Positions 41,452 through 52,384 of a DNA stretch of 64,000 nucleotides are shown piece after piece. The translations under genes and the position numbers were made by a program. The DNA is from Actinomycetota bacterium (GTDB lineage: Bacteria; Actinomycetota; Thermoleophilia; Solirubrobacterales; Solirubrobacteraceae). Under the pieces are notes generated by a model. The model was not told where the DNA came from, ran no database searches, and worked only from the letters and a program-made list of their open reading frames with translations. Numbering within the stretch: the stretch's first letter is position 1; each line of letters begins with the position of its first letter. The stretch spans positions 248,001 to 312,000 of the forward strand of contig JAFDWH010000021.1 in the NCBI GenBank assembly GCA_018268595.1, given 5' to 3'.

Positions 41452-43182
41452 ATGCTCCACGAGCTGCGAGTCGAGAACCTCCTGTTGATCGAGCGGTCCG
41501 AGCTGCGGCTCGGGTCGGGCCTGAACGTGCTGACGGGCGAGACGGGCGCCGGCAAGACGATGCTCGCGCACGCGCTCGACCTGCTGCTCGGCGGCAGAGC
41601 GCGCAGCGGAATCGTGCGCCCGGGCGCGGAGGAGGCGTACGTCGAGGGCGTCTTCGCGCTCGACGCGCGCACGCGCGAGCTGCTCGGGGAGCGGCTGCCG
41701 GCCGACGCCGACGAGCTGGTGCTGGCGCGGCGCGTGTGGCCGGACGGGCGCACGCGCGCCTACCTCGGCGGGCGCGCCGCGACGGTCGCGGACCTGCGCG
41801 AGGTCGGCGGCGAGCTGCTCGCCTTCTACGGCCAGCACGAGCATCGCCGGCTGATGCTCGCCTCCGCGCAGCTCGAGGTGCTGGACGGCTTCTGCGGGCC
41901 GCAGCAGCGCGCGCGGCGCGCGGCGGCCGCCGCGGCGCACGCCGAGCTGCGCGCGTGCCTGCGGCGCGCGGATGAGCTGGGCGCGCTCGACGGCGCGCGC
42001 GAGCGCGAGCTGGACCTGCTCGAGTTCGAACTGCGCGAGATCGACGAGGCCGACCCGAGCGAGGCCGAGCAGGCCGAGCTGCTGGCCGAGCGCGAGCGGC
42101 TGCGCCACCTCGAGGCGCTGCGGACGGCGGCGCTCGCGGGCGCCGAGGCGATCGCGCCGGCGGCGGACCAATCCCACCCGCCCGGCGGCGCGGGCGAGCT
42201 GCTCGGCGCCGCCGCGCGCCAGTTCGACGCGGTCGCCGGCGTCGACCCGGCGCTCGACGCGCTCGCGGAGCGGCTGCGCGCGCTCGCGATCGAGGCCGGC
42301 GACGTGGCCGCCGAGCTGCACCGCTACCTCGACGGGACCGCCGACGGCGAGGTCGATCCGGGCGCGCGGCTGGAGGCGGTCGAGCGGCGGCTGGAGGCGT
42401 TCGCGCGGCTGGAGCGCAAGCACGGCGGCACGATCGCCGCGGTGCTGGCGCACGCGCAGGAGTGCCGCGCGCGGCGCGCGGAGCTGACGGGCGCGGAGGC
42501 CGCGCTGGCCGAGACGACGGCCGCGCTCGCCGAGGCGCGCGAGCGGCTGGCGGCGCTGGCGGCCGAGCTGCACGAGGCGCGCGCGGCGGCCGCGCCCGCG
42601 CTCGCGGAGGCGGTGCGCGCGCGGCTCGCGGAGTTGGCGATGCCCGACGCGCGCTTCGAGGTCGAGATCGCGCCGCGCGACGAGCCCGGTCCGACGGGCG
42701 CCGACGCGGTCGAGCTGCGGATCGCCGTCAACCCCGGCATGCCGGCCGGGCCGCTGCGCGAGGTCGCCTCCGGCGGCGAGCTCTCGCGCGTGATGCTCGC
42801 GCTGCTGGGCGTGGCGAACGCGCCCGCTCCGGCCGCCGGCGACGACGACGCCGCCGCCGCGGAGGGGCGCGCCGCGCGACTGCTCGTGTTCGACGAGGTC
42901 GACGCCGGCATCGGCGGGCGCACCGCCAACGCGGTCGGCGCGCAGCTGCACGCGCTCGCCGCCGAGCGGCAGGTGCTGTGCATCACGCACCTGCCGCAGG
43001 TCGCCGCGCACGCCGACCGCCACTTCCGCATCGCAAAGGACGGCAGCGGCGCGAGGGCGGTCACGACCGTCACGCAGCTGCGCAGAGACGCGGTCGTGGA
43101 GGAGCTGGTGCGGATGCTCGGCGCCGACGAGGCCGACAGAGCCGCCCGCCGCCACGCGCGCGAGCTGCTGAAGGCGACCTGA
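41452..43182 (+). CDS. recN: DNA repair ATPase RecN
   Basis: 576-residue SMC-like protein for double-strand-break repair. Walker A GETGAGKTM is at about 27-35, long coiled-coil regions span about 150-375, the ABC signature SGGELSRVMLA is at about 441-451, and Walker B LLVFDEVDAGIGG at about 477-489. AFYGQHEHRRLM (about 124-135) is a RecN-specific Q-loop. An SOS box lies directly upstream. Confidence 0.96.
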   Translation: MLHELRVENLLLIERSELRLGSGLNVLTGETGAGKTMLAHALDLLLGGRARSGIVRPGAEEAYVEGVFALDARTRELLGERLPADADELVLARRVWPDGRTRAYLGGRAATVADLREVGGELLAFYGQHEHRRLMLASAQLEVLDGFCGPQQRARRAAAAAAHAELRACLRRADELGALDGARERELDLLEFELREIDEADPSEAEQAELLAERERLRHLEALRTAALAGAEAIAPAADQSHPPGGAGELLGAAARQFDAVAGVDPALDALAERLRALAIEAGDVAAELHRYLDGTADGEVDPGARLEAVERRLEAFARLERKHGGTIAAVLAHAQECRARRAELTGAEAALAETTAALAEARERLAALAAELHEARAAAAPALAEAVRARLAELAMPDARFEVEIAPRDEPGPTGADAVELRIAVNPGMPAGPLREVASGGELSRVMLALLGVANAPAPAAGDDDAAAAEGRAARLLVFDEVDAGIGGRTANAVGAQLHALAAERQVLCITHLPQVAAHADRHFRIAKDGSGARAVTTVTQLRRDAVVEELVRMLGADEADRAARRHARELLKAT

Positions 43183-43224
43183 CGGCCCACCGCACCCGCT
43201 TCCGGGGCCAGCCGTGCGGCCCCG

Positions 43225-43230
43225 TACAAT
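43225..43230 (+). promoter_or_regulatory. -10 box of steA
   Basis: TACAAT ten bases before the GTG at 43241. It argues against the upstream GTG at 43214 as start. Confidence 0.5.
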
Positions 43231-43240
43231 CCGCTGTTCC

Positions 43241-44419
43241 GTGGCGACCACATCGCACCTGCAAGCCACGTCGACCCCCCGAGCGCCGGTGCGCGAGGTG
43301 GCGGGCATCGCGCGGCTCGGGAAGCGCACGAAGCACCTCGTCAAGCGGCTGCGGCCGGGGGATGTCGCCGTGATCGATCATCGCGACCTCGATCGCGTCT
43401 CCGGTGAAGATCTCGTTGCGTGCGGGGTCGCCGGCGTCGTCAACTGCTCGCCGTCGACCAGCGGCAGCTACCCGAACATGGGGCCGCTGCTCGTCGCGCA
43501 GGCCGGCATCGCGCTCGTCGACGTGGCCGGCGACGAGCTGTTCGAACGGCTGCAGGACGGCGACCCGGTCGTCCTCAGAGGCGGCGAGGTGTGGTCGCGC
43601 GGCGAGCGCGTCGCGGTCGGGACGCTGCTCGAAACCGAGCGCGTGCAGGCGGAGACCGACCGTCGCCGCGCCGAGATCGGCGAGGCGCTGGAGGCGTTCG
43701 CGCACAACACGGTCCAGTACATGCTGGAGGAGCGCGACCTGCTCGCCGGGCGCATCGAGCTGCCGAGATTCGACACCGACTTCCGCGACCGGCCGACGCT
43801 GATCGTCGTGCGCGGCGTCGACCACAAGCGCGACATCAAGGCGCTGCGCCCCTACATCCGCGACGTGCGGCCGGTCCTCGTCGGGGTCGACGGCGGCGCC
43901 GACGCGCTGCTGCAGGAAGGCTTCAAGCCGGACATGATCGTCGGCGACATGGACTCGGCGGCCGAGGCGACGCTCAGATGCGGCGCCGAGCTGGTCGTGC
44001 ACGCCTACCCCGACGGCCGCGCGCCCGGCCGCGACTACCTGGAGCAGCTCGGACTCGGCCACAAGGTCGTCCCCGCGCCCGGCACGAGCCAGGACATCGC
44101 GATGCTGATCGCCGCCGAGAAGGGCGCCGAGCTGCTCGTCTCCGTCGGCTCGCACTTCAACCTCGTCGAGTTCCTCGACAAGAACCGGCGCGGGATGGCC
44201 TCGACGTTCCTCACGCGCCTGCGCGTGGGCGAGATCCTCGTCGACGCGAAGGGCGTCAGCCGGCTCTACCGGCCGCGGCCCGGCGTCGCGCCGATCGGGA
44301 TGCTCGCGCTCGCGGGGCTGGTCGTGCTCGTCGCGGTGATCCTCGCGACGCCCGGTCTGCACGACGTCGCGGACCTGCTGTGGCTCAAGCTGCAGGTGCT
44401 GCTCGGCATCGGCGCCTGA
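43241..44419 (+). CDS. steA: SteA-like septal protein with thiamine-pyrophosphokinase-like domain
   Basis: 392 aa. The central thiamine-pyrophosphokinase-like region (VLVGVDGGADALLQEGFKPD, then IVGDMDSAAEATL, about 215-255) is kept as a fold, and a single C-terminal membrane helix lies at about 351-370. In Corynebacterium SteA with SteB acts at the cell-division ring. It is followed 17 bases later by steB, the conserved pair. Start at GTG 43241 from the TACAAT box; an earlier GTG would add nine residues. Confidence 0.85.
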   Translation: MATTSHLQATSTPRAPVREVAGIARLGKRTKHLVKRLRPGDVAVIDHRDLDRVSGEDLVACGVAGVVNCSPSTSGSYPNMGPLLVAQAGIALVDVAGDELFERLQDGDPVVLRGGEVWSRGERVAVGTLLETERVQAETDRRRAEIGEALEAFAHNTVQYMLEERDLLAGRIELPRFDTDFRDRPTLIVVRGVDHKRDIKALRPYIRDVRPVLVGVDGGADALLQEGFKPDMIVGDMDSAAEATLRCGAELVVHAYPDGRAPGRDYLEQLGLGHKVVPAPGTSQDIAMLIAAEKGAELLVSVGSHFNLVEFLDKNRRGMASTFLTRLRVGEILVDAKGVSRLYRPRPGVAPIGMLALAGLVVLVAVILATPGLHDVADLLWLKLQVLLGIGA

Positions 44420-44420
44420 C

Positions 44421-44426
44421 TACTCT
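44421..44426 (+). promoter_or_regulatory. Possible internal -10 box of steB
   Basis: TACTCT ten bases before the steB GTG, directly after the steA stop. Confidence 0.35.
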
Positions 44427-44436
44427 TCGCCGCCCC

Positions 44437-45294
44437 GTGCTGAACTTCCGCTACCACGCCCTGTCGCTCGTCGCCGTCTTCCTGTCGCTCGCGATCGGGC
44501 TGCTGCTCGGCGTCGCGATCGGCGACAAGGGGCTCGTCTCGAGCGCGGAGCAGGACGTGCGCAAGTCGCTGCGCGCGGACGTGCGCGAGGCGCAGGCGGA
44601 GCGCGACGACGCGCGCGCGAGACTGCAGCAGCGCCAGCAGTTCGAGCAGGAGGCCTACCCGGGGCTCGTCGGCGGGCGGCTGACCGGCCGCCGCATTGCG
44701 CTGATCGAGCTGGGCGGCCCGTCGGACCGCATGTGGAACCTGACGAAGGACGCGCTGCAGAACTCGGGCGCGCGGCTCACGTCCGTCTCCGTCGTGCGCG
44801 AGCCGCTGCAGCTCGAGGAGCTGGCGGCGGCGGCGCGCGGGACCCGCTACGAACGGCTGGCGCAGGAAGCAAGCCTGCTGCACCCGTTCGCGACGCGCCT
44901 CGGCCTGCAGTTCACGCACGGCGGGCGCCTGCTGCGGCTCGTGCGGCGCGACCTGCTGCGGCAGGGCAGCGGCGCGCTGACCGGCGCCGACGGGGTCGTG
45001 CTGGTGCGCAACACGCCGCAGCTCGACGGCACCGCCGCCGACGCGGTCGACACGTTCGAGGACGGGCTCGTGCGCGGCCTGCGCGCGAACGACCTGCCGG
45101 TCGTCGGGGTCGAGACGACCGACGCGGAGAGCTCGCAGGTCGCATGGTTCAAGGACCACGAGCTGTCGAGCGTCGACGACCTCGACGACCCGATCGGCAG
45201 AGCGGCGCTCGTGTTCGCGCTCGCCGGCCAGCGCGGCAGCTTCGGCGTGAAGGCGACCGCCGACGGCGGCCGGCTGCCGCCGCTGCTGCAGTAG
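44437..45294 (+). CDS. steB: SteB / MctB-type envelope protein
   Basis: 285 aa. N-terminal membrane helix (ALSLVAVFLSLAIGLLLGVAIG, about 8-29), a coiled coil (about 40-75) that includes QDVRKSLRADVREAQAE, then a periplasmic domain. The mycobacterial homologue Rv1698 was called MctB (copper export channel), while the corynebacterial one is SteB, partner of SteA in division. The steA neighbour favours the division role here. GTG start. Confidence 0.85.
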   Translation: MLNFRYHALSLVAVFLSLAIGLLLGVAIGDKGLVSSAEQDVRKSLRADVREAQAERDDARARLQQRQQFEQEAYPGLVGGRLTGRRIALIELGGPSDRMWNLTKDALQNSGARLTSVSVVREPLQLEELAAAARGTRYERLAQEASLLHPFATRLGLQFTHGGRLLRLVRRDLLRQGSGALTGADGVVLVRNTPQLDGTAADAVDTFEDGLVRGLRANDLPVVGVETTDAESSQVAWFKDHELSSVDDLDDPIGRAALVFALAGQRGSFGVKATADGGRLPPLLQ

Positions 45295-45349
45295 CCGGTT
45301 CGCGCATGGCGCGCCCGCGGCCAGCCCGCCGGCCATCCGGCGCGGCGGC

Positions 45350-45355
45350 TACGGT
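45350..45355 (+). promoter_or_regulatory. -10-like box of the transferase gene
   Basis: TACGGT six bases before the GTG at 45362. Confidence 0.4.
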
Positions 45356-45361
45356 GCCGGG

Positions 45362-46190
45362 GTGCACGCCCTTCCGACGCTCGTCGCGCTCGTCGCGGCG
45401 CTCCTGCTGACGCCGCCGATCCTGCGGCACCTGCAGGCGGAGGGCTTCACGCGCGAGAACTACCGCGGCGCGCGGCTCCCGTTCCCCGGCGGGGTCGCGA
45501 TCGCGGCGGCGGCGGTGCTGGCGCTCGGCGCCTGCGTCGGCGTGGCCGAGCTGACCGGCCTGCACCTGTTCGGTATCGGGACGCCGATCGACCTCACGTA
45601 CCCGCTCGGCGTCGCGCTGCTCGGCCTCGTCGATGACCTGCTCGCCGGCCCCGATCGCGGCTGGCGCGGCCACGGCCGGGCGGTGCTGCGCGGCGCCTTC
45701 AGCACGGGCGCGCTGAAAGCGGTCGGCGCGCTCGCGCTCGCGCTCTACGCGCTCGCGCCGGAGCACTACGACAAGCACGAGTACCTGCTCGCGGTCGCGC
45801 TGCTCGTGCTGACGACGAACCTCTTCAACCTGCTCGACCTGCGGCCGGGCCGCTCGGCGAAGGCGTTCGCGCTGCTCGGCGCCGGGCTCGCGCTCGGCGC
45901 ATGGCACGGCCCGTACGGCGTCGTGCCGCTGTGGATCGTCGGCCCGCTCGCCGCCCCGATCCTCGTCGTCGGCTTCCACGACCTGCGCGAGCGCACGATG
46001 CTCGGCGACGTCGGCGCCAACCTGATCGGCGCCGTCGCCGGCCTGTGGCTGCTCTACGCCTTCGACACGACCGGCCGGCTGATCGCGCTCGCGGTCGTCC
46101 TCGCGATCACGGTCTACGCCGAGTTCCGCTCGCTCAACGCGCTCATCGAACGTACGCCGCTGCTGCGGCAGATAGACTCGATCGGAAGGA

Positions 46191-46207
<17 letters not shown>
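45362..46207 (+). CDS. MraY/WecA-like polyprenyl-phosphate sugar-phosphate transferase
   Basis: 281 aa, about ten membrane segments. The family aspartates appear in [10 protein letters not shown] (about 82-91), and [17 protein letters not shown] (about 156-172) matches the N-x-x-N-x-x-D active site. [11 protein letters not shown] loop is at about 217-226. It loads a sugar phosphate on undecaprenyl phosphate. A role in a wall glycopolymer is likely; mraY itself would sit in the mur cluster. It overlaps the pyrG start by 17 bases. Confidence 0.85.
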
Positions 46208-47869
<1,662 letters not shown>

Positions 47870-47873
<4 letters not shown>

Positions 47874-49006
47874 GACGCGCCGACGCGGCCGAGCGCGCCG
47901 CCCTCAACGAGCTGTTCGCCGAGCTGTGCGCGATCGCGTCGCCGTACGGCCGCGAGCGCGCGATCGCCGACCGCGTCGCCGCCGAGCTGCGCGCGCTCGG
48001 GCTGACGGTCGAGGAGGACGACGCCGGCCCGCTCGCCGGCTCCGACGCCGGCAACCTGCTGGCGCGCGTGCCGTCCGCCGACGGCCGCACCGACGGCGGG
48101 CTGTTGCTGTGCGCGCACCTCGACACGGTCCGACTCACGGGCCCGGTCGAGCCGGTCTGCGAGGACGGCGTCTGGCGCAACCGCCACGAGGCGATCCTCG
48201 GCGCCGACAACAAGGCGGCGCTCGCGGTCATGCTGCAGGCGGCGCGGCGGTGGGCGGTCGAGCCGCCGCCGGTGCCCGTCGAGCTGCTGCTGACCGTCTG
48301 CGAGGAGCACGCGCTCGCGGGCGCGAAGGCGTTCGACGCCGCAAAGCTGCGCAGCCGCTGCGGTTACGTCTTCGACCACGCCTCGCCGATCGGCGAGGTC
48401 GTGCTCGCCTCGCCGCACTACCACCGCGTCGTCGCCGAGCTGCACGGCGTCGCCGCGCACGCCGGCATCCGCCCTGAGCACGGTCGCAGCGCGATCGTCG
48501 CGGCCGCGCGCGCGATCGCCGCGATGCCGCTCGGGCGGCTCGACGAGGAGACGACCGCCAACGTTGGCACGATCGCCGGCGGCTCCGGGATCAACGTCGT
48601 GCCGGAGCGCTGCCTGGTGGAGGCGGAGGTGCGCTCGCTCGACGAGCAGAAGGTCGAGGCGGTCGTCAGCGAGCTCGTCGACCACCTCACCGACGGCGCC
48701 AACGCCGCCGAGTGCGACCTCGACGTGACCGTCTCGCGCCTCTTCCACGGCTACCGCCTCAAGCCCTCCGCGCCGGAGGTGCAGGCGGCTGAGGCGGCGC
48801 TGCGCGTCTGCGGCCACACCCCGGTCCACATCGTCACCGGCGGCGGCGCGGACGCGAACGCGCTGATCGCCGCGGGCTTCCCGTGCGTCAACCTCGCGAA
48901 CGGGACCGAGCATCCGCACCAGCCGAACGAGTGCGTCACCGTCGCCGCCCTGGAGCAGATGCTCGACGTCGCGCTCGCCCTGCCCGACCACGCACCGGAC
49001 GGATGA
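47870..49006 (+). CDS. M20 metallopeptidase (PepT-like)
   Basis: 378 aa. Zinc ligands are seen in CAHLDTV (about 79-85), GADNKAAL (about 110-117), and CEEHAL (about 144-149), with a C-terminal EHPHQPNE region (about 345-352) supplying the last His. A dimerisation lid sits at about 185-295. Family members cleave di- or tripeptides. The GTG start overlaps the pyrG stop. Confidence 0.88.
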
Positions 49007-49013
49007 CGCTGCC

Positions 49014-50054
49014 ATGTTGAGCCTGCGCCGCGGGGTGGTCGTCAGCGCCGAGCCGGTCGAGCCGTGGCAGCGGCTGGAAGTGGAGCTGGAGGGGCAGCGG
49101 CGCACGGCATGCGCCGACATTGCGCTCGTCGGTCCGTGCCACGAAGGCGACGAAGTCGTCGTCAACACCTCGGCCCTCGACCTCGGGCTCGGCTCCGGCG
49201 GCTTCGACGTCGTGCACGTCAACCTCACGCGCGGACTGGGCGGCAGGGGCATGCCGGGCGCGCACGTGATGAAGCTGAACTACAGCTCGCTCCAGCACGC
49301 GGTGCTGCCGGCCGAAGGCCGCGAGCTGCGGATCCCGCTGGGGCGCCCGGTCGGCGTCTTCCAGCTCCACGGCCAGCTCGCGCCGCTCGCGTGGGCGCTC
49401 GCGCAGGCGCGCGCCGGCCTCGAGGTCGGCTACGTGCAGACGGCCGGCGGGGCGCTGCCGGGCGGCATGTCGGACACGGTCCGCCAGCTGCTGCACCGCG
49501 GCCTGCTCGCCGGCCACACGACCGCCGGACCCGCCTACGGCGGCGCGCAGGAGGCGATCACGACGGCGGGCGCGTTGCACGACGGGCTCGCCGCGGAGAG
49601 CTGGGACGTCGCGCTCGTCGGCCCCGGCCCGGGGATACTCGGCTCCGGCTCGGCGCTCGGCCACGGCGGGCTCGTCGCGCTCGACTCGGCGCACGCCGCG
49701 CTCGCGCTCGGCTGCCCGACCGTGCTGGCCGCGCGCATGTCCTCCGGCGACCCGCGCGAGCGCCACCGCGGCCTCTCCCACCACACGCGCACCGTGCTGG
49801 AGCTGCTGCTGCGCCCCGTCACGCTCGCCGTCCCGCCGGGCGCGCGCGTGTTCGCCGAGCTGGACGGGATCGGCGCGGCGCTCGACGCCGCCCGCGCGCG
49901 CGGGCATGCGGTCGTCGAGGCGCACGCCGACGTCGAGGGCTACCGCGCGAGCGGGCTGCCGACGCGCACGATGGGCCGCACGCTCGACGAGGACCGCCTC
50001 TTCTTCGCCGCCGCGCTCGCGGCCGGCGGCGCGCTCGCGGAGCTGATCCCATGA
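49014..50054 (+). CDS. DUF3866 family protein
   Basis: 346 aa, soluble. Conserved features of the family are GRGMPGAHVMKLNYSSLQHA (about 77-96), ALPGGMSDT (about 146-154), GPGPGILGSGSALGHGG (about 203-219) and SSGDPRERHRGLSHHTRTVL (about 243-262). Function is unknown. It is often found with the Nudix gene next to pyrG, as here (ATGA overlap). Confidence 0.88.
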   Translation: MLSLRRGVVVSAEPVEPWQRLEVELEGQRRTACADIALVGPCHEGDEVVVNTSALDLGLGSGGFDVVHVNLTRGLGGRGMPGAHVMKLNYSSLQHAVLPAEGRELRIPLGRPVGVFQLHGQLAPLAWALAQARAGLEVGYVQTAGGALPGGMSDTVRQLLHRGLLAGHTTAGPAYGGAQEAITTAGALHDGLAAESWDVALVGPGPGILGSGSALGHGGLVALDSAHAALALGCPTVLAARMSSGDPRERHRGLSHHTRTVLELLLRPVTLAVPPGARVFAELDGIGAALDAARARGHAVVEAHADVEGYRASGLPTRTMGRTLDEDRLFFAAALAAGGALAELIP

Positions 50055-50581
50055 GCGGCGCGTTCGAGCGGATCGGCTGCGAGGAGATCTGGTCCGGCCA
50101 CATCGGCACGGTGCGGATCGAGCGCTACCGCCACGCCGACGGCGCGGTCGTCACGCGCGAGAACGTCGCGCACCCCGGCGCGGTCGCGATCGTGCCGGTC
50201 GACGACGCGCACGTGTGGCTGATCCGCCAGCCGCGCGAGATCTGCGGCGAGCGCGCGCTGCTCGAGGTCCCGGCCGGCAAGCTCGACAAGCCGGGGGAGG
50301 ACCAGCGCACAGCCGCCGCGCGCGAGCTGGCCGAGGAGATCGGCAAGGCGGCGGGCACGTGGGAGCACCTGAAGGGGATCTACACGAGCCCCGGCTTCAC
50401 CGACGAGCGGATCGACGTGTGGCTCGCGACCGACCTGCGCGACGTCCCGCGCCCGGAGGTCGAGGAGGACGAGCGGATCGAGATCGTCCCGTGGCCGCTG
50501 GAGCGGCTCGACGACGCGATCGCGGCGTGCGAGGACGCGAAGTCGCTGATCGGGCTGACGCTGCTGCGCGCGCGGCTGTGA
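50051..50581 (+). CDS. Nudix hydrolase (ADP-ribose pyrophosphatase type)
   Basis: 176 aa. The Nudix box is complete: it begins GKLDKPGED and includes AARELAEEIG (about 77-98). LIRQPREICGERALLEVPAG precedes it as in ADP-ribose pyrophosphatases. Substrate is inferred from family. It follows DUF3866 by ATGA. Confidence 0.92.
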   Translation: MSGAFERIGCEEIWSGHIGTVRIERYRHADGAVVTRENVAHPGAVAIVPVDDAHVWLIRQPREICGERALLEVPAGKLDKPGEDQRTAAARELAEEIGKAAGTWEHLKGIYTSPGFTDERIDVWLATDLRDVPRPEVEEDERIEIVPWPLERLDDAIAACEDAKSLIGLTLLRARL

Positions 50582-50727
50582 ATCTGGCTTCACGCCGTTC
50601 CGACCGTCCGGTAGCTTAAGCGGCGCTCGGTGTCGCGCGTGTTCGTGCACACGGGGGAAAGGGGGCATCGCTGGCGCCGCGCGCCACCGCGCTCGGTTCA
50701 TAACATCGTCCGAGCCAGGGGGACCAT

Positions 50728-51342
50728 ATGAGCAGGCGCATCGGCCGCTGGGCGGCCGTGGCACTCGCATGTGCTGTGGCGGTCGGATCGTTCATCGCCA
50801 CGGCGCATGCCGGCAGGCTCTCAGTCAATGAACAGGGGTGGAGAGCGACCGGAACCGTCGAATCGGAAAACGGAGAAGGCGGCGAAAGAATGAGCTGTCC
50901 GGTGACGCTGACCGGCAGCTTCTACGCCAGGACGATAGTCAAGAGAGCGGCCGCGATCGGCGACCTCGCGTCCGAAGTCGTGAACGAAGAAAGATGCACC
51001 GGCGCCGGCATGATGAGAGTCGCGACGGAAGGCTTCCCGTTCAGGATGGAATACGAATCGTTCACCGGCACGCTACCGAACATAAGTGAAATAAGAACGC
51101 AGATAGCGAACCTGCCGCAGAAGTCGAACTTCGTCCTGCGGCTGTTCGCATGGTGCACGTACCGCTACACACCCGGCGACCCGCACTGGCTGCGCTACAA
51201 CCGCGGCGCGCGCCTGGTGATAGCGATGGCACTGCTGCGCTACATAGCCGGGCCGGCGGGGTGCGACCCGGTCCTAATCACCAGCATCGGGGGCGGCTAC
51301 ACCACGAGAGGCGGTGGGAACCTCGACTTCACCCTAATATGA
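50728..51342 (+). CDS. Secreted protein of unknown function with atypical codons
   Basis: 204 aa with a clear Sec signal (AAVALACAVAVGSFIATAHA, cleavage after about residue 28). The mature protein has five cysteines and no known domain; a WLRYNRGARLVIAMALLRYI stretch at about 151-170 is helical. It uses AGA, ATA and GAA often (several ATA codons in 200), which the surrounding genes nearly avoid, so it may have come by transfer or be weakly expressed. Long 5' gap without neighbour; a strong terminator follows. Confidence 0.8.
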   Translation: MSRRIGRWAAVALACAVAVGSFIATAHAGRLSVNEQGWRATGTVESENGEGGERMSCPVTLTGSFYARTIVKRAAAIGDLASEVVNEERCTGAGMMRVATEGFPFRMEYESFTGTLPNISEIRTQIANLPQKSNFVLRLFAWCTYRYTPGDPHWLRYNRGARLVIAMALLRYIAGPAGCDPVLITSIGGGYTTRGGGNLDFTLI

Positions 51343-51348
51343 GTCCGA

Positions 51349-51376
51349 CGGGGTCGCCCGCCGGCGGGCGACCCCG
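51349..51376. terminator. Terminator hairpin after the secreted orphan
   Basis: Perfect 14-bp arms (CGGGGTCGCCCGCC and its complement) with no spacer bases, so the innermost pairs form the loop. It begins 7 bases after the stop. Confidence 0.75.
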
Positions 51377-51432
51377 CGACGGTCGCGCCGCGAGCAGGAG
51401 GCGCTCGCTCCGGCTCGAATGAGTCGGCCGAC

Positions 51433-52374
51433 ATGTCGATCGCGATCGGACCGCTGCGCAAGGAAGGCTCCCACGAGGACCTCGTGCTCGACTTCGTCGC
51501 CTACCTGGAGCTGGAGCGCGGACTCTCGCGCAACACGCTCGAGGCGTACCGCTCCGACCTGCTGCAGTTCGGCGCCTGGCTCGACGCCACCGGCAAGGAC
51601 GCGCTGACGGTCCAGCACACCGACCTCGCCGCCTTCGTCTCCACGCTCGCGGACGCCGGCGCCGCCTCCACGACGATCCAGCGCAAGGTCGCCTGCCTGC
51701 GCTCGTTCTACCGCCACCTGCGCCGCGAGGAGATCCTCGAGCGCGACCCGACCGCCGAGCTGAAGGGCCCGCCGCGCGGCAAGAAGCTTCCGCAGGTGCT
51801 CACGCGCGACGAGGTCGCGCTGCTGCTCTCCCAACCGAGAGGCGGCTCGCCGGCGGCGCTGCGCGACCGCGCGCTGCTGGAGCTGATGTACGCGTGCGGC
51901 CTGCGCGCGTCCGAGGCGGTCGGCATCCGGCTGGAGGAGCTGGACCTCGACGAGGGCGTGCTGCGCGCGAACGGCAAGGGCTCGAAGGAGCGGCTCGTCC
52001 CGATCGGCAGCAAGGCCGTCGCCGCGCTGATCGCCTACCTCACGGTCGGCCGACCGCAGCTCGTCGGGATCCGCGACGAGACGCACGTGTTCGTCAACCA
52101 GCGCGGGCAGGGCCTCACGCGCCAGGGCCTCTACAAGATCGTCCAGCGCCACGCGCGCAGCGCCGGGCTCGCCGACAAGATGAGCCCCCACACGCTGCGC
52201 CACACGTTCGCGACGCACCTGCTCGCCGGCGGCTGCGACCTGCGCTCGCTGCAGGAGATGCTCGGCCACGCCGACATCGCGACGACGCAGATCTACACGC
52301 ACCTGTCCGCCGACCGCCTGCGCGACGTCTACTTCGCCGCCCACCCGCGCGCGTCGGCCGAGCGGCCGGCGTAG
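51433..52374 (+). CDS. xerD: Tyrosine recombinase XerD
   Basis: 313 aa; resolves chromosome dimers at dif together with XerC. SAM-like N-terminal domain (about 12-100) and catalytic domain with R in CGLRASEAV (about 156-164), K in NGKGSKERLVP, H-x-x-R in SPHTLRHTFATHLL (about 249-262), H/W position in LGHADIATTQIYTH and nucleophile Tyr in that motif (about 284). The place after pyrG-nudix is the actinobacterial xerD position. Confidence 0.93.
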   Translation: MSIAIGPLRKEGSHEDLVLDFVAYLELERGLSRNTLEAYRSDLLQFGAWLDATGKDALTVQHTDLAAFVSTLADAGAASTTIQRKVACLRSFYRHLRREEILERDPTAELKGPPRGKKLPQVLTRDEVALLLSQPRGGSPAALRDRALLELMYACGLRASEAVGIRLEELDLDEGVLRANGKGSKERLVPIGSKAVAALIAYLTVGRPQLVGIRDETHVFVNQRGQGLTRQGLYKIVQRHARSAGLADKMSPHTLRHTFATHLLAGGCDLRSLQEMLGHADIATTQIYTHLSADRLRDVYFAAHPRASAERPA

Positions 52375-52384
52375 CCCGACGCCG

